DNA of 64,000 bases from the NCBI RefSeq assembly GCF_964026575.1, contig NZ_OZ032161.1:806001-870000 (forward strand). Direction: 5' to 3'. The DNA is from Candidatus Tisiphia endosymbiont of Melanophora roralis (GTDB lineage Bacteria > Pseudomonadota > Alphaproteobacteria > Rickettsiales > Rickettsiaceae). A program made the position numbers and the translations under genes. Of the stretch, positions 37,865-47,217 are shown piece by piece (the stretch's first letter is position 1; each line of letters begins with the position of its first letter). The notes under the pieces were generated by a model, which was not told the DNA's origin, ran no database searches, and saw only the letters and a list, made by a program, of their open reading frames with translations.

Positions 37865-38650
37865 TTACTCATTAAATTGCTCTTTAATAATTCGATTTTC
37901 AAGGCTATTTTTTTTATCAAATAATAACTTTATTTTCTTGTTTTTTACAGATTTAATTAATACTGACTTAATATTATCAAACTCTTGAAAATCTGCAGCT
38001 GCATTTACTGGTCTTTTATTACTTTCTAAGATTTCAAACTTTATAGTAGTAGAAAATGGTAGTAACGCACCATGCCAGCGTCTTGGACGGAAAGGACAAA
38101 TTGGTGTGAGGCATAATACGTTTGACTCAAGTGGCAAAATAGGACCTCCAGCAGATAAGTTGTACGCACTACTGCCAGCTGGGGTTGCAACCATTGCCCC
38201 ATCGGCTACTAATTCACTCATACGCTCAACTTGATCAATTTCGATCTTGAATTTAGCAGCTTGGTTGGTTTTACGAAATATTGATACTTCATTAATAGCT
38301 AGGGCAGTATAGGTTTTATTGTCTATGCTTTCTGCTTGCATTTTTAAAGGGTATAAATGAGAAATTATAGATTCTTGTAAATTATCCATTAACTTTTCAA
38401 CAATAACTGGATTCATTAAAAACCCAATGTTACCAGAATTAATTCCATAAAAAGAAACATCAAGATGCATATAACGATGTATCGCATGTAGTAATTCCCC
38501 GTCCCCTCCAACTACAACAATTATTTCTGCTTCTTCTACCTTACAAAACTTATAAACTAGTTCAAGCTGTCTAACTAGTCCTAATGATTTTGTAGAACTA
38601 TTATAAACAATCGCAATTTTATTTAAATTAATTTTAGTTTTTGCCAACAT
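37865..38650 (-). CDS. nadK: NAD kinase
   Basis: Phosphorylates NAD to NADP. The 261 residues contain VVVGGDGELLHAIHRY (~50-65, GGDG catalytic/ATP motif), GINSGNIGFLMN and VADGAMVATPAGSSAYNLSAGG (the second conserved region). Length is slightly short but typical of alphaproteobacteria. Its start lies 28 nt inside the PAP2 phosphatase gene, so the two are probably co-translated. Confidence 0.94.
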   Translation of the reverse strand: MLAKTKINLNKIAIVYNSSTKSLGLVRQLELVYKFCKVEEAEIIVVVGGDGELLHAIHRYMHLDVSFYGINSGNIGFLMNPVIVEKLMDNLQESIISHLYPLKMQAESIDNKTYTALAINEVSIFRKTNQAAKFKIEIDQVERMSELVADGAMVATPAGSSAYNLSAGGPILPLESNVLCLTPICPFRPRRWHGALLPFSTTIKFEILESNKRPVNAAADFQEFDNIKSVLIKSVKNKKIKLLFDKKNSLENRIIKEQFNE

Positions 38651-39291
38651 AAATACAATAAATGATTAATTGTTAATATAACAACACAAGAAGCCAGTAC
38701 ATCACTTAAAAAATGCCCTCCCATTAATATACGACTTAGTCCAACTAATGTACCAAAAATCAATGTAATACTGTAAATTCTTGAGAAAAATATCAAAGGA
38801 GCAACATAAGCAAGATTAGTTAAGCTATACGCCATAGCTGCATGGCCTGATGAAAATGAGCAATTATGTAAACATTCATTAGAGATTGAGAAGGCTCTAG
38901 TAAAATTTTTTGTACCATTAAACTCTTTAATCTGCAGCGGACGAGCCCTACCAAAATTTTCTTTAAATATATAATTTACTAGTAGCCCAGGACCTATTGC
39001 TGTAGATAAAATTATATAAATGCTTCCTGAAATAATAAGCCTATTAAAAGTTTTGTACTTAACAATTAAGTAAAGTAGGTATAATAATATTACTATAGTC
39101 AGTAGTTTAGTTAATATGGGAATAACTTCAAATAATAATTGTATAATATTATTGTTACGATAGATAAATCCATTATTGCTGTCGTAGAATAATTTTGAGA
39201 AATCTATATCCAAATTAGGAAATAGTATAGTTAATAATGAAACTATACCAAAGGTGAATATACTAGTATAAACTAAATTAGTATTAATCAT
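38623..39291 (-). CDS. PAP2-family membrane phosphatase
   Basis: A 222-residue PAP2 phosphatase with about six membrane segments. The three-part active site is complete: KENFGRARP, SFSSGHAAM and SRILMGGHFLSDV. Likely substrates are lipid phosphates: undecaprenyl pyrophosphate, phosphatidylglycerol phosphate or lipid A 1-phosphate (LpxE-like). The sequence does not separate these. Overlaps nadK by 28 nt. Confidence 0.85.
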   Translation of the reverse strand: MINTNLVYTSIFTFGIVSLLTILFPNLDIDFSKLFYDSNNGFIYRNNNIIQLLFEVIPILTKLLTIVILLYLLYLIVKYKTFNRLIISGSIYIILSTAIGPGLLVNYIFKENFGRARPLQIKEFNGTKNFTRAFSISNECLHNCSFSSGHAAMAYSLTNLAYVAPLIFFSRIYSITLIFGTLVGLSRILMGGHFLSDVLASCVVILTINHLLYLCWQKLKLI

Positions 39292-39354
39292 AGACTACAA
39301 GCCAAAAATAAGTTATAAAAGTATACTCAAACCCTACATAATATAGAAGTTAAT

Positions 39355-41028
39355 ATGTCATTCAACATTAAAAACCATAAAAATGATTTACTATTTTTAC
39401 CACTTGGTGGTGCAAATGAAATAGGCATAAATGTCAATCTATATCATTATCAAGGAAAATGGTTGATGGTTGATTGCGGTAGCGGTTTTGCCGATGATTA
39501 TTTACCAGGTGTTGACATGATAATTGCTGATATTAGCTTTATTGAACGCTATAAAAAAGATCTAGTAGGTTTAGTTCTAACTCACGCACATGAAGACCAT
39601 TTGGGAGCAATCCAATATTTGTGGAGTAGCCTAGAATGTCCAATATATGCCACTACCTTTACAGCAAATTTTCTAAAACTTAGATTAGCAGAATATGATT
39701 TTGCTAAAACTATAAAAATTCATGAAGTAAAGCCTTCGGCAAAAATAAATCTTGATCCATTCCAACTAGAGATGATACCGCTAACCCACTCAGCTCCAGA
39801 AATGCAGGCGATTATGATACGTACACAAGCTGGCAATATTCTCCATACAGGAGACTGGAAATTTGATAATGATCCGGTACTTGGTAAGAAAGCTGATGAA
39901 GCTCTACTAAAATCTTATGGTGATGAAGGGGTTCTAGCTTTAGTCTGTGACTCAACTAATGTATTTAATGAAGGAACTTCTGGCTCGGAAGGAGACGTAC
40001 GTAAAAGTTTAGTAGATATTATCGCAGGTTGTCCTCAGATGGTTGTGGTAACAACTTTTGCCTCAAATTTGGCTCGTCTTGAGACCCTAATTCACGCAGG
40101 TCAGATGGCAAAAAGAAAAGTTGTCCTATCGGGAAGAAGTTTGCATAGAATTTTGCTTGCAGCACAGGAAAGTGGTTATATGAAAGATATTGCCCCTTTG
40201 ATCGATGAACGAGATATAGCAAGATTTAAAAGGCAAGAACTTTTAGTTATTGCTACTGGTTGCCAAGGTGAGCCTCTAGCAGCTACTGCAAAAATGGCAA
40301 ATAATAGTCACCATAGTATAAAGTTAGCTCCTAAAGATACAATTATATTTTCTTCAAAAATTATTCCCGGCAATGAAAAGAAAATTTTCCGTATGTTTAA
40401 TATTTTTGTAAGGTCAGGAGTTGAAGTGATAACTGAACGAGATCACTTTGTCCATGTTTCTGGGCATCCAGCAATTGACGAACTCAAACACATGTACTCT
40501 CTAATTAGACCTCAGATTTGTGTACCAGTGCATGGTGAGCCGGTACATATACATGAGCAAGCAAAATTAGCTCGTAAAAATGGTATAAAACACGCTATTG
40601 AGGTAGAAAATGGTAGCTTATTATTACTTGATCCTCATAATCCTCGTATTTTATCCAAGGTAACAACAGGTTATTTAGCCGTTGACGGCAATTATCTTTT
40701 ACCAGCAGAATCATCAATTTTTAGAACTCGTAGACGTATGCGTGATTCTGGTATAGTAGTGGCAAGTTTGGTAATAAATAAAAATGGTAACCTTAATTGC
40801 AGACCTATTTTATCTATGCCGGGGCTTCTTGACTCTGACGATGATGCACAGCTAATTAATATGATTAAAGATGATATTACTGAAACGATAGAAATTCAGA
40901 GAAAATCAAAAGGTAGCATTCTCAATGAACAGATTGAGAATGCTGTAAGGTCAGCTATTCGTAAAACATTGAAACATGAGATAAATAAATCACCTATTAT
41001 CATAGTCAATGTGGAAAAAGCTTATTGA
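39355..41028 (+). CDS. rnj: Ribonuclease J
   Basis: A 557-residue metallo-beta-lactamase/beta-CASP ribonuclease. LTHAHEDHLGAI holds the HxHxDH metal site (~75-86); THSAPE, HTGDWKFD and CDSTNVFN follow, with beta-CASP motifs (VSGHPAIDEL; VPVHGEP) further on. It does 5'-3' exo- and endonucleolytic RNA decay and rRNA processing in alphaproteobacteria. A small hairpin (AAACTAG/CTAGTTT, about 41031-41053) after the stop could help end transcription, though it lacks a U-tract. Confidence 0.94.
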   Translation: MSFNIKNHKNDLLFLPLGGANEIGINVNLYHYQGKWLMVDCGSGFADDYLPGVDMIIADISFIERYKKDLVGLVLTHAHEDHLGAIQYLWSSLECPIYATTFTANFLKLRLAEYDFAKTIKIHEVKPSAKINLDPFQLEMIPLTHSAPEMQAIMIRTQAGNILHTGDWKFDNDPVLGKKADEALLKSYGDEGVLALVCDSTNVFNEGTSGSEGDVRKSLVDIIAGCPQMVVVTTFASNLARLETLIHAGQMAKRKVVLSGRSLHRILLAAQESGYMKDIAPLIDERDIARFKRQELLVIATGCQGEPLAATAKMANNSHHSIKLAPKDTIIFSSKIIPGNEKKIFRMFNIFVRSGVEVITERDHFVHVSGHPAIDELKHMYSLIRPQICVPVHGEPVHIHEQAKLARKNGIKHAIEVENGSLLLLDPHNPRILSKVTTGYLAVDGNYLLPAESSIFRTRRRMRDSGIVVASLVINKNGNLNCRPILSMPGLLDSDDDAQLINMIKDDITETIEIQRKSKGSILNEQIENAVRSAIRKTLKHEINKSPIIIVNVEKAY

Positions 41029-41085
41029 AAACTAGTTTATTAATCTAGTTTATTGCATGCAAGTTAACTAAGGAGATATTATATT

Positions 41086-42408
41086 ATGAAATCACATAGT
41101 TTTACATCTGATGATGCTGCACAAAATATAGATAAAGACTTACAATATATAGCAGAGTCCTTTGATCCTAAACATGACAAAGATTATCAAAAAAATCCTA
41201 GGTCTAGTGAAAAACAGGTTAACAAGGATATAGAACGTGGTGTCTTTTATCTTGAAACCCAAGATGGACAGCTAGTAGACTTACTAGCTAAGTGTAAGTC
41301 AGCCAAAGGTCAGGACCATAAGGTAACTTATCAAGATATGCATGATATATTAACAAAGGATTATCATTTATCAAAAACACAAACAGAATATATTTTAGCT
41401 GCAAATCACCAAGGTAGTATAGCTGGTGCTATAGTTGGATTCTCTAAGTTGCAACTAAAAGCATTTGATAACTATGGATATGATCCTGGAAGTGAATGGC
41501 TAAGAAATGGCAGTATGTCCAAGATCACTATAGATAAAGATCATAACGTATCATATATCGGTGGACAAAATATCATGTTTGATTGTAGTATGGATGCTTT
41601 CTTGCCAGATAGTGACCTTAGGAAGATGATGGGTACGGAATTTAATAGCCAAGATTATATGGCTGTAAATATTACCGCTACGTTAGGAAAAGCAGGAGAT
41701 TATGAATTAACACCGCAAGTAGTAATTGATGTAGCCGGCACTGGTAAGATTGCTGATCGATTTATTAGTGATATACAAGCAATCCAAACAAATTGTAAGA
41801 AAAAAGACTCTCAAGCAATTATTGATAGTAATAAGGGTTTATCGAGAGAGTTATTAACTGTTCCTCTTAATGAGCAACAATATAAAACAGATATGAAAGA
41901 AAGAGTTGCAAAAATCATATCAGATGAAGAAGTAAAGCCGCAAACAATAAGCACATTTAAAAAAGCAAATGGTGCTACAGAGGCTTTATCTGACATATTG
42001 ATAGAGCGAATTGATCAAGCAATCAAAACTCAAAAAGATACAAAGACAGGGAAATTAAGTTCACAGTCCATTAATGACATTGCTAAAAAAGCTGCGGAAC
42101 AGTTAAATAAGTTTATCGATAATCCAAATAAATATACAGTAAAGAAATTTACTAAGCAATTAGTAAACGATCGAGCTGAATCATCGAATACGATAATACC
42201 AAGGAAAAATTTTATTAAAAGAATTTGTGAATATTTAAAAGACAAATGGCATGGATATTCTGATGACAAGAGCAAACTACCATTGGCTGAACAATTGAAG
42301 AATGAAGCAAAATTTGTTGGGCAAAAAGCAAAATCACATATGTCATCTAAAGCACCAACGTCACCACCTCCACATAATGAAAAGACGGAAGGTAAAGGAA
42401 GAGGTTAA
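41086..42408 (+). CDS. Unknown 440-residue protein
   Basis: I do not recognise this gene. It has a strong ribosome site (AAGGAGAT, 8 nt before ATG) and an intact frame. There is no signal peptide or membrane segment. The middle (~125-225) looks like a folded beta-rich domain (VSYIGGQNIMFDC; MAVNITATLGKAGDYELTPQ). The C-terminal half is Lys-rich and helical, ending in a flexible proline tail (SSKAPTSPPPHNE). The shape would fit a secreted effector, but that is only a guess. It is followed by the second five-hairpin element. Confidence 0.7.
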   Translation: MKSHSFTSDDAAQNIDKDLQYIAESFDPKHDKDYQKNPRSSEKQVNKDIERGVFYLETQDGQLVDLLAKCKSAKGQDHKVTYQDMHDILTKDYHLSKTQTEYILAANHQGSIAGAIVGFSKLQLKAFDNYGYDPGSEWLRNGSMSKITIDKDHNVSYIGGQNIMFDCSMDAFLPDSDLRKMMGTEFNSQDYMAVNITATLGKAGDYELTPQVVIDVAGTGKIADRFISDIQAIQTNCKKKDSQAIIDSNKGLSRELLTVPLNEQQYKTDMKERVAKIISDEEVKPQTISTFKKANGATEALSDILIERIDQAIKTQKDTKTGKLSSQSINDIAKKAAEQLNKFIDNPNKYTVKKFTKQLVNDRAESSNTIIPRKNFIKRICEYLKDKWHGYSDDKSKLPLAEQLKNEAKFVGQKAKSHMSSKAPTSPPPHNEKTEGKGRG

Positions 42409-42436
42409 GAAATTTTTAATAGACTTCTTGCAACCT

Positions 42437-42678
42437 CAATTTCGGATTAATTTCATTAATCCGAAATTGGAATGAGAAAGTAAACAATCAGGCTTAAAGC
42501 GGTTTGACGCCTGATTGTTAAATATTTCATTTGCTAATAATCTTATTTTTATTGATATAAAAATAAGATTATTAGCGATAATAGATTAAAATGCATTCGT
42601 ACCAGCCGCTTCAAGAATGCATTTTTCTGATGTTATAGCCAGTTTTGGATTAAAATTAAAAATTTTAATCCAAAACTG
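42437..42678. repeat. Five-hairpin element, complete copy 2, diverged
   Basis: Hairpins in order: 42437-42469 (15-bp arms, 3-nt loop), 42483-42519 (11-bp stem AACAATCAGGC, 15-nt loop TTAAAGCGGTTTGAC), 42533-42576 (perfect 20-bp arms, 4-nt loop), 42588-42625 (11-bp stem AAAATGCATTC, 16-nt loop with CCGCTTCAA) and 42640-42678 (18-bp arms, 3-nt loop). It is the inverse orientation of copy 1. The long stems have quite different sequences from copy 1 yet each is fully paired. It fills the gap between two convergent genes. Confidence 0.9.
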
Positions 42679-42696
42679 AGGTTTGTAGTAGTAGAA

Positions 42697-43374
42697 TTAT
42701 GTAAGAACTCTAATCTTTGCATCAGCTGGTCTAATATATAACGGCTCTATGGAGTTAGAGAAATTGTGCTTCCTTATTTTATCGGCTATATATTTACATA
42801 TATGCAGTGCCTTAACTCTAGTAAAACGAGGTAAAATTGTTAAATTTTTTATATCCCTAATCTTGTCGTATATCATCTCTACCCCGCTACCTGCACAGAC
42901 ATTAATAGTAGCATCTTCTGTATTTAATAACTCCACAGCTTGGTCATAATTTATCAGTGATGGAATAGAAGCTTGTTCATTTTGGTCAAAAACTTGGCTA
43001 TATAATTGCCCTCTATATGCATTGAGAAAAATAAAAATTTTATTATAATTTTTTACTTGCCTGCTAGCCATCCACCAAGAAAACTCAAAATTAGATATAG
43101 TAGTGCCTATTATATCTGTACTTAGCAAAATGCCTTTTGCCACTGATAGCCCTATTCTAATGCCTGTAAAACTGCCAGGGCCGTTTGTAACGGTCAAATA
43201 ATTTAAGTCATGATAAGAAAGCTTTGCTATTTTCAATGCTTCTTCAATCATTGGCACTATAGTTTCAGCTTGCATAGAAGACCTTAATTCCTCAATATAG
43301 GCTAGAATAACCTGATCTTCAGAGATTGCAACAGATGCACTATTATTTGCCGTATCAAATGCTAAAATTTTCAT
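42697..43374 (-). CDS. tsaB: tRNA threonylcarbamoyladenosine synthesis protein TsaB
   Basis: A 225-residue ASKHA-fold protein: MKILAFDTANNSASVAI (phosphate-1 strand) and LTVTNGPGSFTGIRIGLSVAKG (~58-80) are diagnostic. It dimerises with TsaD and binds TsaE (14957-15388) in the t6A complex. Divergent from the phosphohexomutase gene across 53 bp. Confidence 0.93.
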   Translation of the reverse strand: MKILAFDTANNSASVAISEDQVILAYIEELRSSMQAETIVPMIEEALKIAKLSYHDLNYLTVTNGPGSFTGIRIGLSVAKGILLSTDIIGTTISNFEFSWWMASRQVKNYNKIFIFLNAYRGQLYSQVFDQNEQASIPSLINYDQAVELLNTEDATINVCAGSGVEMIYDKIRDIKNLTILPRFTRVKALHICKYIADKIRKHNFSNSIEPLYIRPADAKIRVLT

Positions 43375-43427
43375 TTATAATATAATCAATATTTCAAGTT
43401 TTGTAAGTATACTCAATTATAATAACA

Positions 43428-44855
43428 ATGGAAATAAATAGAACAATTTTTAGACTGTACGACATTCGTGGCAGCAGTCTAATAGATATTAATCCAACTA
43501 TTGCTTATAAAATTGGCTTTTGTTTTACCAAAATGCATATATCCAAGCAAGGGAACGAAATATTTATAGGACGTGATGGTAGATTAAGCTCCCCTGCCCT
43601 TTACCATGCTTTGGTTAATGGCATTATTTCAGCTAAGGGGAAGGTTAGCTCAATAGGTATTGTCCCCTCCCCTGTTTTATATTTTGCTGATAAAATATTT
43701 AAGCCACAAGCTAGCATAATGATAACAGGATCCCATAACCACAAAGATGATAATGGCTTTAAGTTGTTATCACAAGGCAAGCCTTTTTTCGACCAACAAA
43801 TACAAGATTTACTGAATAATATTCTAAGCCAAGATTGGTCCACCAATCTTATTATACCAAAAAAATTTCTAGCACTAAGTAATATACGCAATTTAAATGT
43901 TACCGATAAATATCTAGATAGGATTTTGCAAGGAATAACTATAGCTCCTCAAATAAAAGTCGCATGGGATTCTGCCAATGGTGCGGCTGGAAATATTATT
44001 GACTTATTAGCATTAAGATTACCTAACAAAAATATCGTTATAAATTCACAAATTGATGGTAATTTTCCTAATCACCACCCAGATCCAACTATTCCCAAGA
44101 ATCTAGAACAACTAATAGAGATAGTTAAGACTCAGGATTGCGATATTGGTATTGCATTCGATGGGGATGGAGATCGTATAGGCATTGTAAGTAAGAAAGG
44201 ACGAATAATTTTAGGCGACCAAATCCTTGGTATATTAGCAAAGGATGTAATTGATCAAAATCCAAATGCAACTATTATAATGGATATCAAATCAAGCAGT
44301 AGCATATTTAATCAGATTAAGTCATATGGCGGAAACGTGATAATGTGGAAAACAGGTCATTCATTTATCAAAGATAAGATGCAAACAACTAAGGCGTTAC
44401 TTGGCGGTGAAACTAGTGGTCATATATTTTTTGCTGATAAATATTACGGATATGATGATGCAATTTATGCCGCCCTACGGTTTGTTGATTTATTATCAAG
44501 GTCAAAAAAAACTTTGGACGATATGATAGATGAGTTACCTAAATGTTATAGTACCCCTGAAATTAAGATTTCTGTACCAGATAACCTTAAATTTGATATT
44601 ATTCAGCAAATAAAAGAGGATTTAAACAGCAGAAATATTAGTTTCAACGATATTGATGGTATAAGGGTTGACTCACATAATATGCCCAATGAATTTCAAG
44701 CCAGTAAATTTCAAAGGTATGCATGGTGGTTACTAAGAGCTTCGAATACTGAAGCTAAAATTATTGCTAGATATGAATCAGATAGTTTGGAAGAACTAAA
44801 TAGTATAAAATTAGAGCTTTCATCTTTACTAGCCAAATATGGTTTGAAGCTATAG
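43428..44855 (+). CDS. Phosphomannomutase/phosphoglucomutase
   Basis: A 475-residue alpha-D-phosphohexomutase. Catalytic phosphoserine loop TGSHNHKDDNGFK (~101-113), metal loop FDGDGDRIG (~245), sugar-binding GGETSGH (~325) and C-terminal phosphate loop RASNTEAK (~440). It interconverts hexose 6- and 1-phosphates to supply GDP-mannose or UDP-glucose. Such a step would feed the glycan genes at 28-33 kb, which is inferred. algC or manB could be used as names. Confidence 0.9.
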   Translation: MEINRTIFRLYDIRGSSLIDINPTIAYKIGFCFTKMHISKQGNEIFIGRDGRLSSPALYHALVNGIISAKGKVSSIGIVPSPVLYFADKIFKPQASIMITGSHNHKDDNGFKLLSQGKPFFDQQIQDLLNNILSQDWSTNLIIPKKFLALSNIRNLNVTDKYLDRILQGITIAPQIKVAWDSANGAAGNIIDLLALRLPNKNIVINSQIDGNFPNHHPDPTIPKNLEQLIEIVKTQDCDIGIAFDGDGDRIGIVSKKGRIILGDQILGILAKDVIDQNPNATIIMDIKSSSSIFNQIKSYGGNVIMWKTGHSFIKDKMQTTKALLGGETSGHIFFADKYYGYDDAIYAALRFVDLLSRSKKTLDDMIDELPKCYSTPEIKISVPDNLKFDIIQQIKEDLNSRNISFNDIDGIRVDSHNMPNEFQASKFQRYAWWLLRASNTEAKIIARYESDSLEELNSIKLELSSLLAKYGLKL

Positions 44856-44886
44856 CTAACCCAAAAAAATTTGGGCATATACCCCC

Positions 44887-44922
44887 ATTCGGGATAAGAA
44901 TTAGTTAATTCTTATCCCGAAT
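44887..44922. repeat. Solo terminal hairpin (H1 type) after the phosphohexomutase gene
   Basis: Perfect 17-bp arms (ATTCGGGATAAGAATTA and complement) around GT. Identical in sequence to H1 of 33193-33445 over this length. It lies between convergent genes and might serve as a bidirectional hairpin terminator. Confidence 0.8.
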
Positions 44923-44966
44923 TCGCGTTAAGCACATATTTTAGTTACTCAATAACACTATGCACT

Positions 44967-45566
44967 TCATACTTTACGCAAGTTGTCTTGATAAATACGA
45001 TAAAGATTTATAATTGTTTGCTCATAATCAATAAGTTCTTGTATAGTCCAATTAAAATGGGTAAAGATGTCGTACGCTTTATTTAGCTCAGTATTAATAT
45101 CAGCTACATTCAATATACCAGTAGGCAGTAACTCTCTTATCTTTGCTGCCTGCGTCTTTTTATATTCATCGTGATTTGCTGTACCAAATTCTGCCATATC
45201 ATGCATCTCATTGGTTCGTACCTGCATTTCCACATCACGTTTAGGGTTGCCGACACTCGTAACAATATGCAAGGAACGATAACCATTATCTTTAGGATAA
45301 TCAATATAGTTCTTTTTCTCTGTTGTTTTAACAGAATAGATGCCACAGATAATGTCCAACACTTTATAACAATATTCTAGCTTATCAACTATAAATCTAA
45401 AAGCCACTAGATCCGTTAATTCGTTAGTCTTTAGTATCATCTTATTTAAGGCAGAACAAGGGTCTTTTAATCTATAATATGTTGTTGCTGCTATATCATT
45501 TTCACTTAGCTTAGTACTAATAATATCAGCTATTTTACGTAAATCGTTAGTATCTTGAGATTGCAT
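44967..45566 (-). CDS. Short RelA/SpoT-type (p)ppGpp synthetase-domain protein
   Basis: A 199-residue single-domain alarmone protein. Visible features: RLKDPCSALNKM (ATP region), LTDLVAFRFIVDKLEYCY, YPKDNGYRSLHIVTS and VEMQVRTNEMHDMAEFGTANH (synthetase signature). No HD hydrolase, TGS or ACT domain is present. Rickettsia carry several short spoT-like fragments; this one keeps the synthetase residues, so it may still act as a small alarmone synthetase. Whether it is active cannot be told from sequence. Confidence 0.83.
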   Translation of the reverse strand: MQSQDTNDLRKIADIISTKLSENDIAATTYYRLKDPCSALNKMILKTNELTDLVAFRFIVDKLEYCYKVLDIICGIYSVKTTEKKNYIDYPKDNGYRSLHIVTSVGNPKRDVEMQVRTNEMHDMAEFGTANHDEYKKTQAAKIRELLPTGILNVADINTELNKAYDIFTHFNWTIQELIDYEQTIINLYRIYQDNLRKV

Positions 45567-45777
45567 ATTTGATATTCTAGTTGTAGTGAATTTGTTTTTA
45601 AAATAATATTATGGTAGTCTTTGATGCTAACAAATAAAAATAAGCTTGTCAATTGCTAGAAAATCATTTATTGAACAAGTATATAGGCAATTATACCTAC
45701 TAAGAGTAAACATATACAACCTAATGTGTTTGGTACTCAAGCCTAGCAAACAAAAAAACTCATAATAAATTATTACA

Positions 45778-45923
45778 ATGGCTACAAAGAAGCCGAAGCA
45801 TGATGAAGTTGTTAAAGCAGCCACAGAATCTCGACCTGCAGCGGACGATGATGTACGTGAGGAGCAGAGTACCGGAAGCATGAATAAATTACCAGCAGAA
45901 GTATAGTTTTGCAAGATATCTAA
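45778..45923. repeat. Palindromic-element remnant with a 42-codon frame
   Basis: Contains CAGCGGACGATGATGTACGTGAGG and ends ACCAGCAGAAGTATAG TTTTGCAAGATATCT; the final 13 bp equal the end of the element inside mrpD (50311-50418). A frame from ATG 45778 to TAG 45906 (MATKKPKHDEVVKAATESR) is open but seems repeat-derived. I see no other gene in 45567-46362. Confidence 0.55.
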
Positions 45924-46069
45924 TAGACTTCTTTCGAAACTCGCTTATGCTGAGGGATTTGAAGGAGACGCGGAACGCAGAACCGCAGCGTACTCTAATG
46001 TACGTGAGGATTCGAGTACCGCATCGACGTACAAATCACCAGCAGAAGTAGAGTTTCGAAAGAAGTCTA
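45924..46069. repeat. 146-bp palindromic element, family D, copy 1
   Basis: Perfect 19-bp inverted ends (TAGACTTCTTTCGAAACTC). The inside has GAACCGCAGCGTACTC and GTACGTGAGGATTCGAG, the core also seen in the loop of the 22957-23102 palindrome. Nearly identical in sequence and length to 55565-55710. Confidence 0.9.
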
Positions 46070-46084
46070 ATGAACTAACCTTAA

Positions 46085-46250
46085 TTACGGGACTTATACC
46101 ATTTCCGAAAACTAATCATCACGTCGTCGTACTTTATGATCTCCACTCCTCACGTACTAATGTACGCTGTGCTCCTCGGCTTGAACACTCCTAGCACTTG
46201 TTGATTTTGATTCTATCGTCTACCAACTCTTCATTTACAAGCAGTATAAT
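46085..46250. repeat. Palindromic element related to 32940-33100
   Basis: CACTCCTCACGTACTAATGTACGCTGTGC is the core, followed by ATCGTCTACCAACTCTTC ... AGCAGTATA, the tail shared with 32940-33100. The boundaries are approximate. Confidence 0.5.
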
Positions 46251-46362
46251 ACAACAAGCTTTACCATATATAAATAATTTTATAAGTTGAATTTTAGGTA
46301 AACTTATTTATTTTAAATTATAGTTTTTACTCAAAATATTCTTAATTTATGATTCCAAAAAC

Positions 46363-47016
46363 ATGACCATAGATGAAAAAATTTATATTACTATATGCGT
46401 ATTATTTGCAATTCTCATTGTAATAGGTAATTTAATATATCAAAAGTTTGTTTTCTTACCAATATTACCTTTTTATACTTTTGAACTTTCTGTAGGCGCG
46501 ATAACATACCCATTAACATTTTTACTTACTGATTTAATTGTTGAATTTTATGGGAAAACCAAAGCTAATTTCTGTGTTAAACTTGCACTAGCTATGAATA
46601 TAATTGTTGTATTAATTATAGCAATAATGGATAGGTTAAATGCCACAGAATGGTCTAAAATCGATAATATAACTTTTCATAAGGTTTTTGGGTTATATAG
46701 TATTGCTTTCATAGGCTCAATTATTGCCTGTTACACTGCTCAACTTATTGATATTACAATTTATTTATGGATACGTAAAGTCACTCATGGTAGATGGCTA
46801 TGGCTTAGGAACAATGGCAGTACAGCAATTTCGCTATTTATAGATACTTGTATTGTTATTAGCTTCATGAGTATATTTGGAGTGCTACCAATAGATCGTA
46901 TGTGGTCACTTATAGTGAACAGCTATTCATTTAAACTTTTCTTCACAATATGTAGCACTCCTTTATTTTACATAGGAGTTAGCATAATAAAATATGTTAC
47001 TAAATATAAAAGTTAA
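46363..47016 (+). CDS. yhhQ: Queuosine precursor transporter YhhQ
   Basis: A 217-residue DUF165/VUT-family membrane protein with six membrane segments; FELSVGAITYPLTFLLTDLIVEFYGK is the family signature. It imports queuosine precursors (preQ0/preQ1). queC, which makes preQ0, is in the window at 63101, so both synthesis and import functions seem present. The start gives a hydrophilic MTIDEK followed by TM1. Confidence 0.87.
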   Translation: MTIDEKIYITICVLFAILIVIGNLIYQKFVFLPILPFYTFELSVGAITYPLTFLLTDLIVEFYGKTKANFCVKLALAMNIIVVLIIAIMDRLNATEWSKIDNITFHKVFGLYSIAFIGSIIACYTAQLIDITIYLWIRKVTHGRWLWLRNNGSTAISLFIDTCIVISFMSIFGVLPIDRMWSLIVNSYSFKLFFTICSTPLFYIGVSIIKYVTKYKS

Positions 47017-47217
47017 TTTTTTTATTCCCCTATAAATTGTTCTCGTATCTCACACAAGTCATTTTTTACTTACATCTATCAATAACATTCTAAAATGACC
47101 AATATTTATAACATAACCTTGTATGGATCTCCCGTAAAATGCAAGAAAAAACGCATATTCCTAGTTAGAATTTCTTGCATATTCTTTGTTTACCTAAAGA
47201 AATAACATACAGAGATC
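47017..47217. other. Gap with a small hairpin, no gene seen
   Basis: AT-rich. An imperfect hairpin (ATGCAAGAAA ... TTTCTTGCAT, about 47138-47182) is present. Nothing else is recognisable before the recombinase-like remnant. Confidence 0.4.

Noticed and set aside
44887-44922. Plain rho-independent terminator for the phosphohexomutase gene
   Set aside because: Its sequence equals H1 of the dispersed element and no U-tract follows, so I list it as a repeat even if it may also stop transcription.
45627-45914. 95-residue minus-strand frame
   Set aside because: Lies over palindromic-element sequence, is Ser/Cys-rich and patternless, and has no ribosome site or family likeness. Probably a chance frame.
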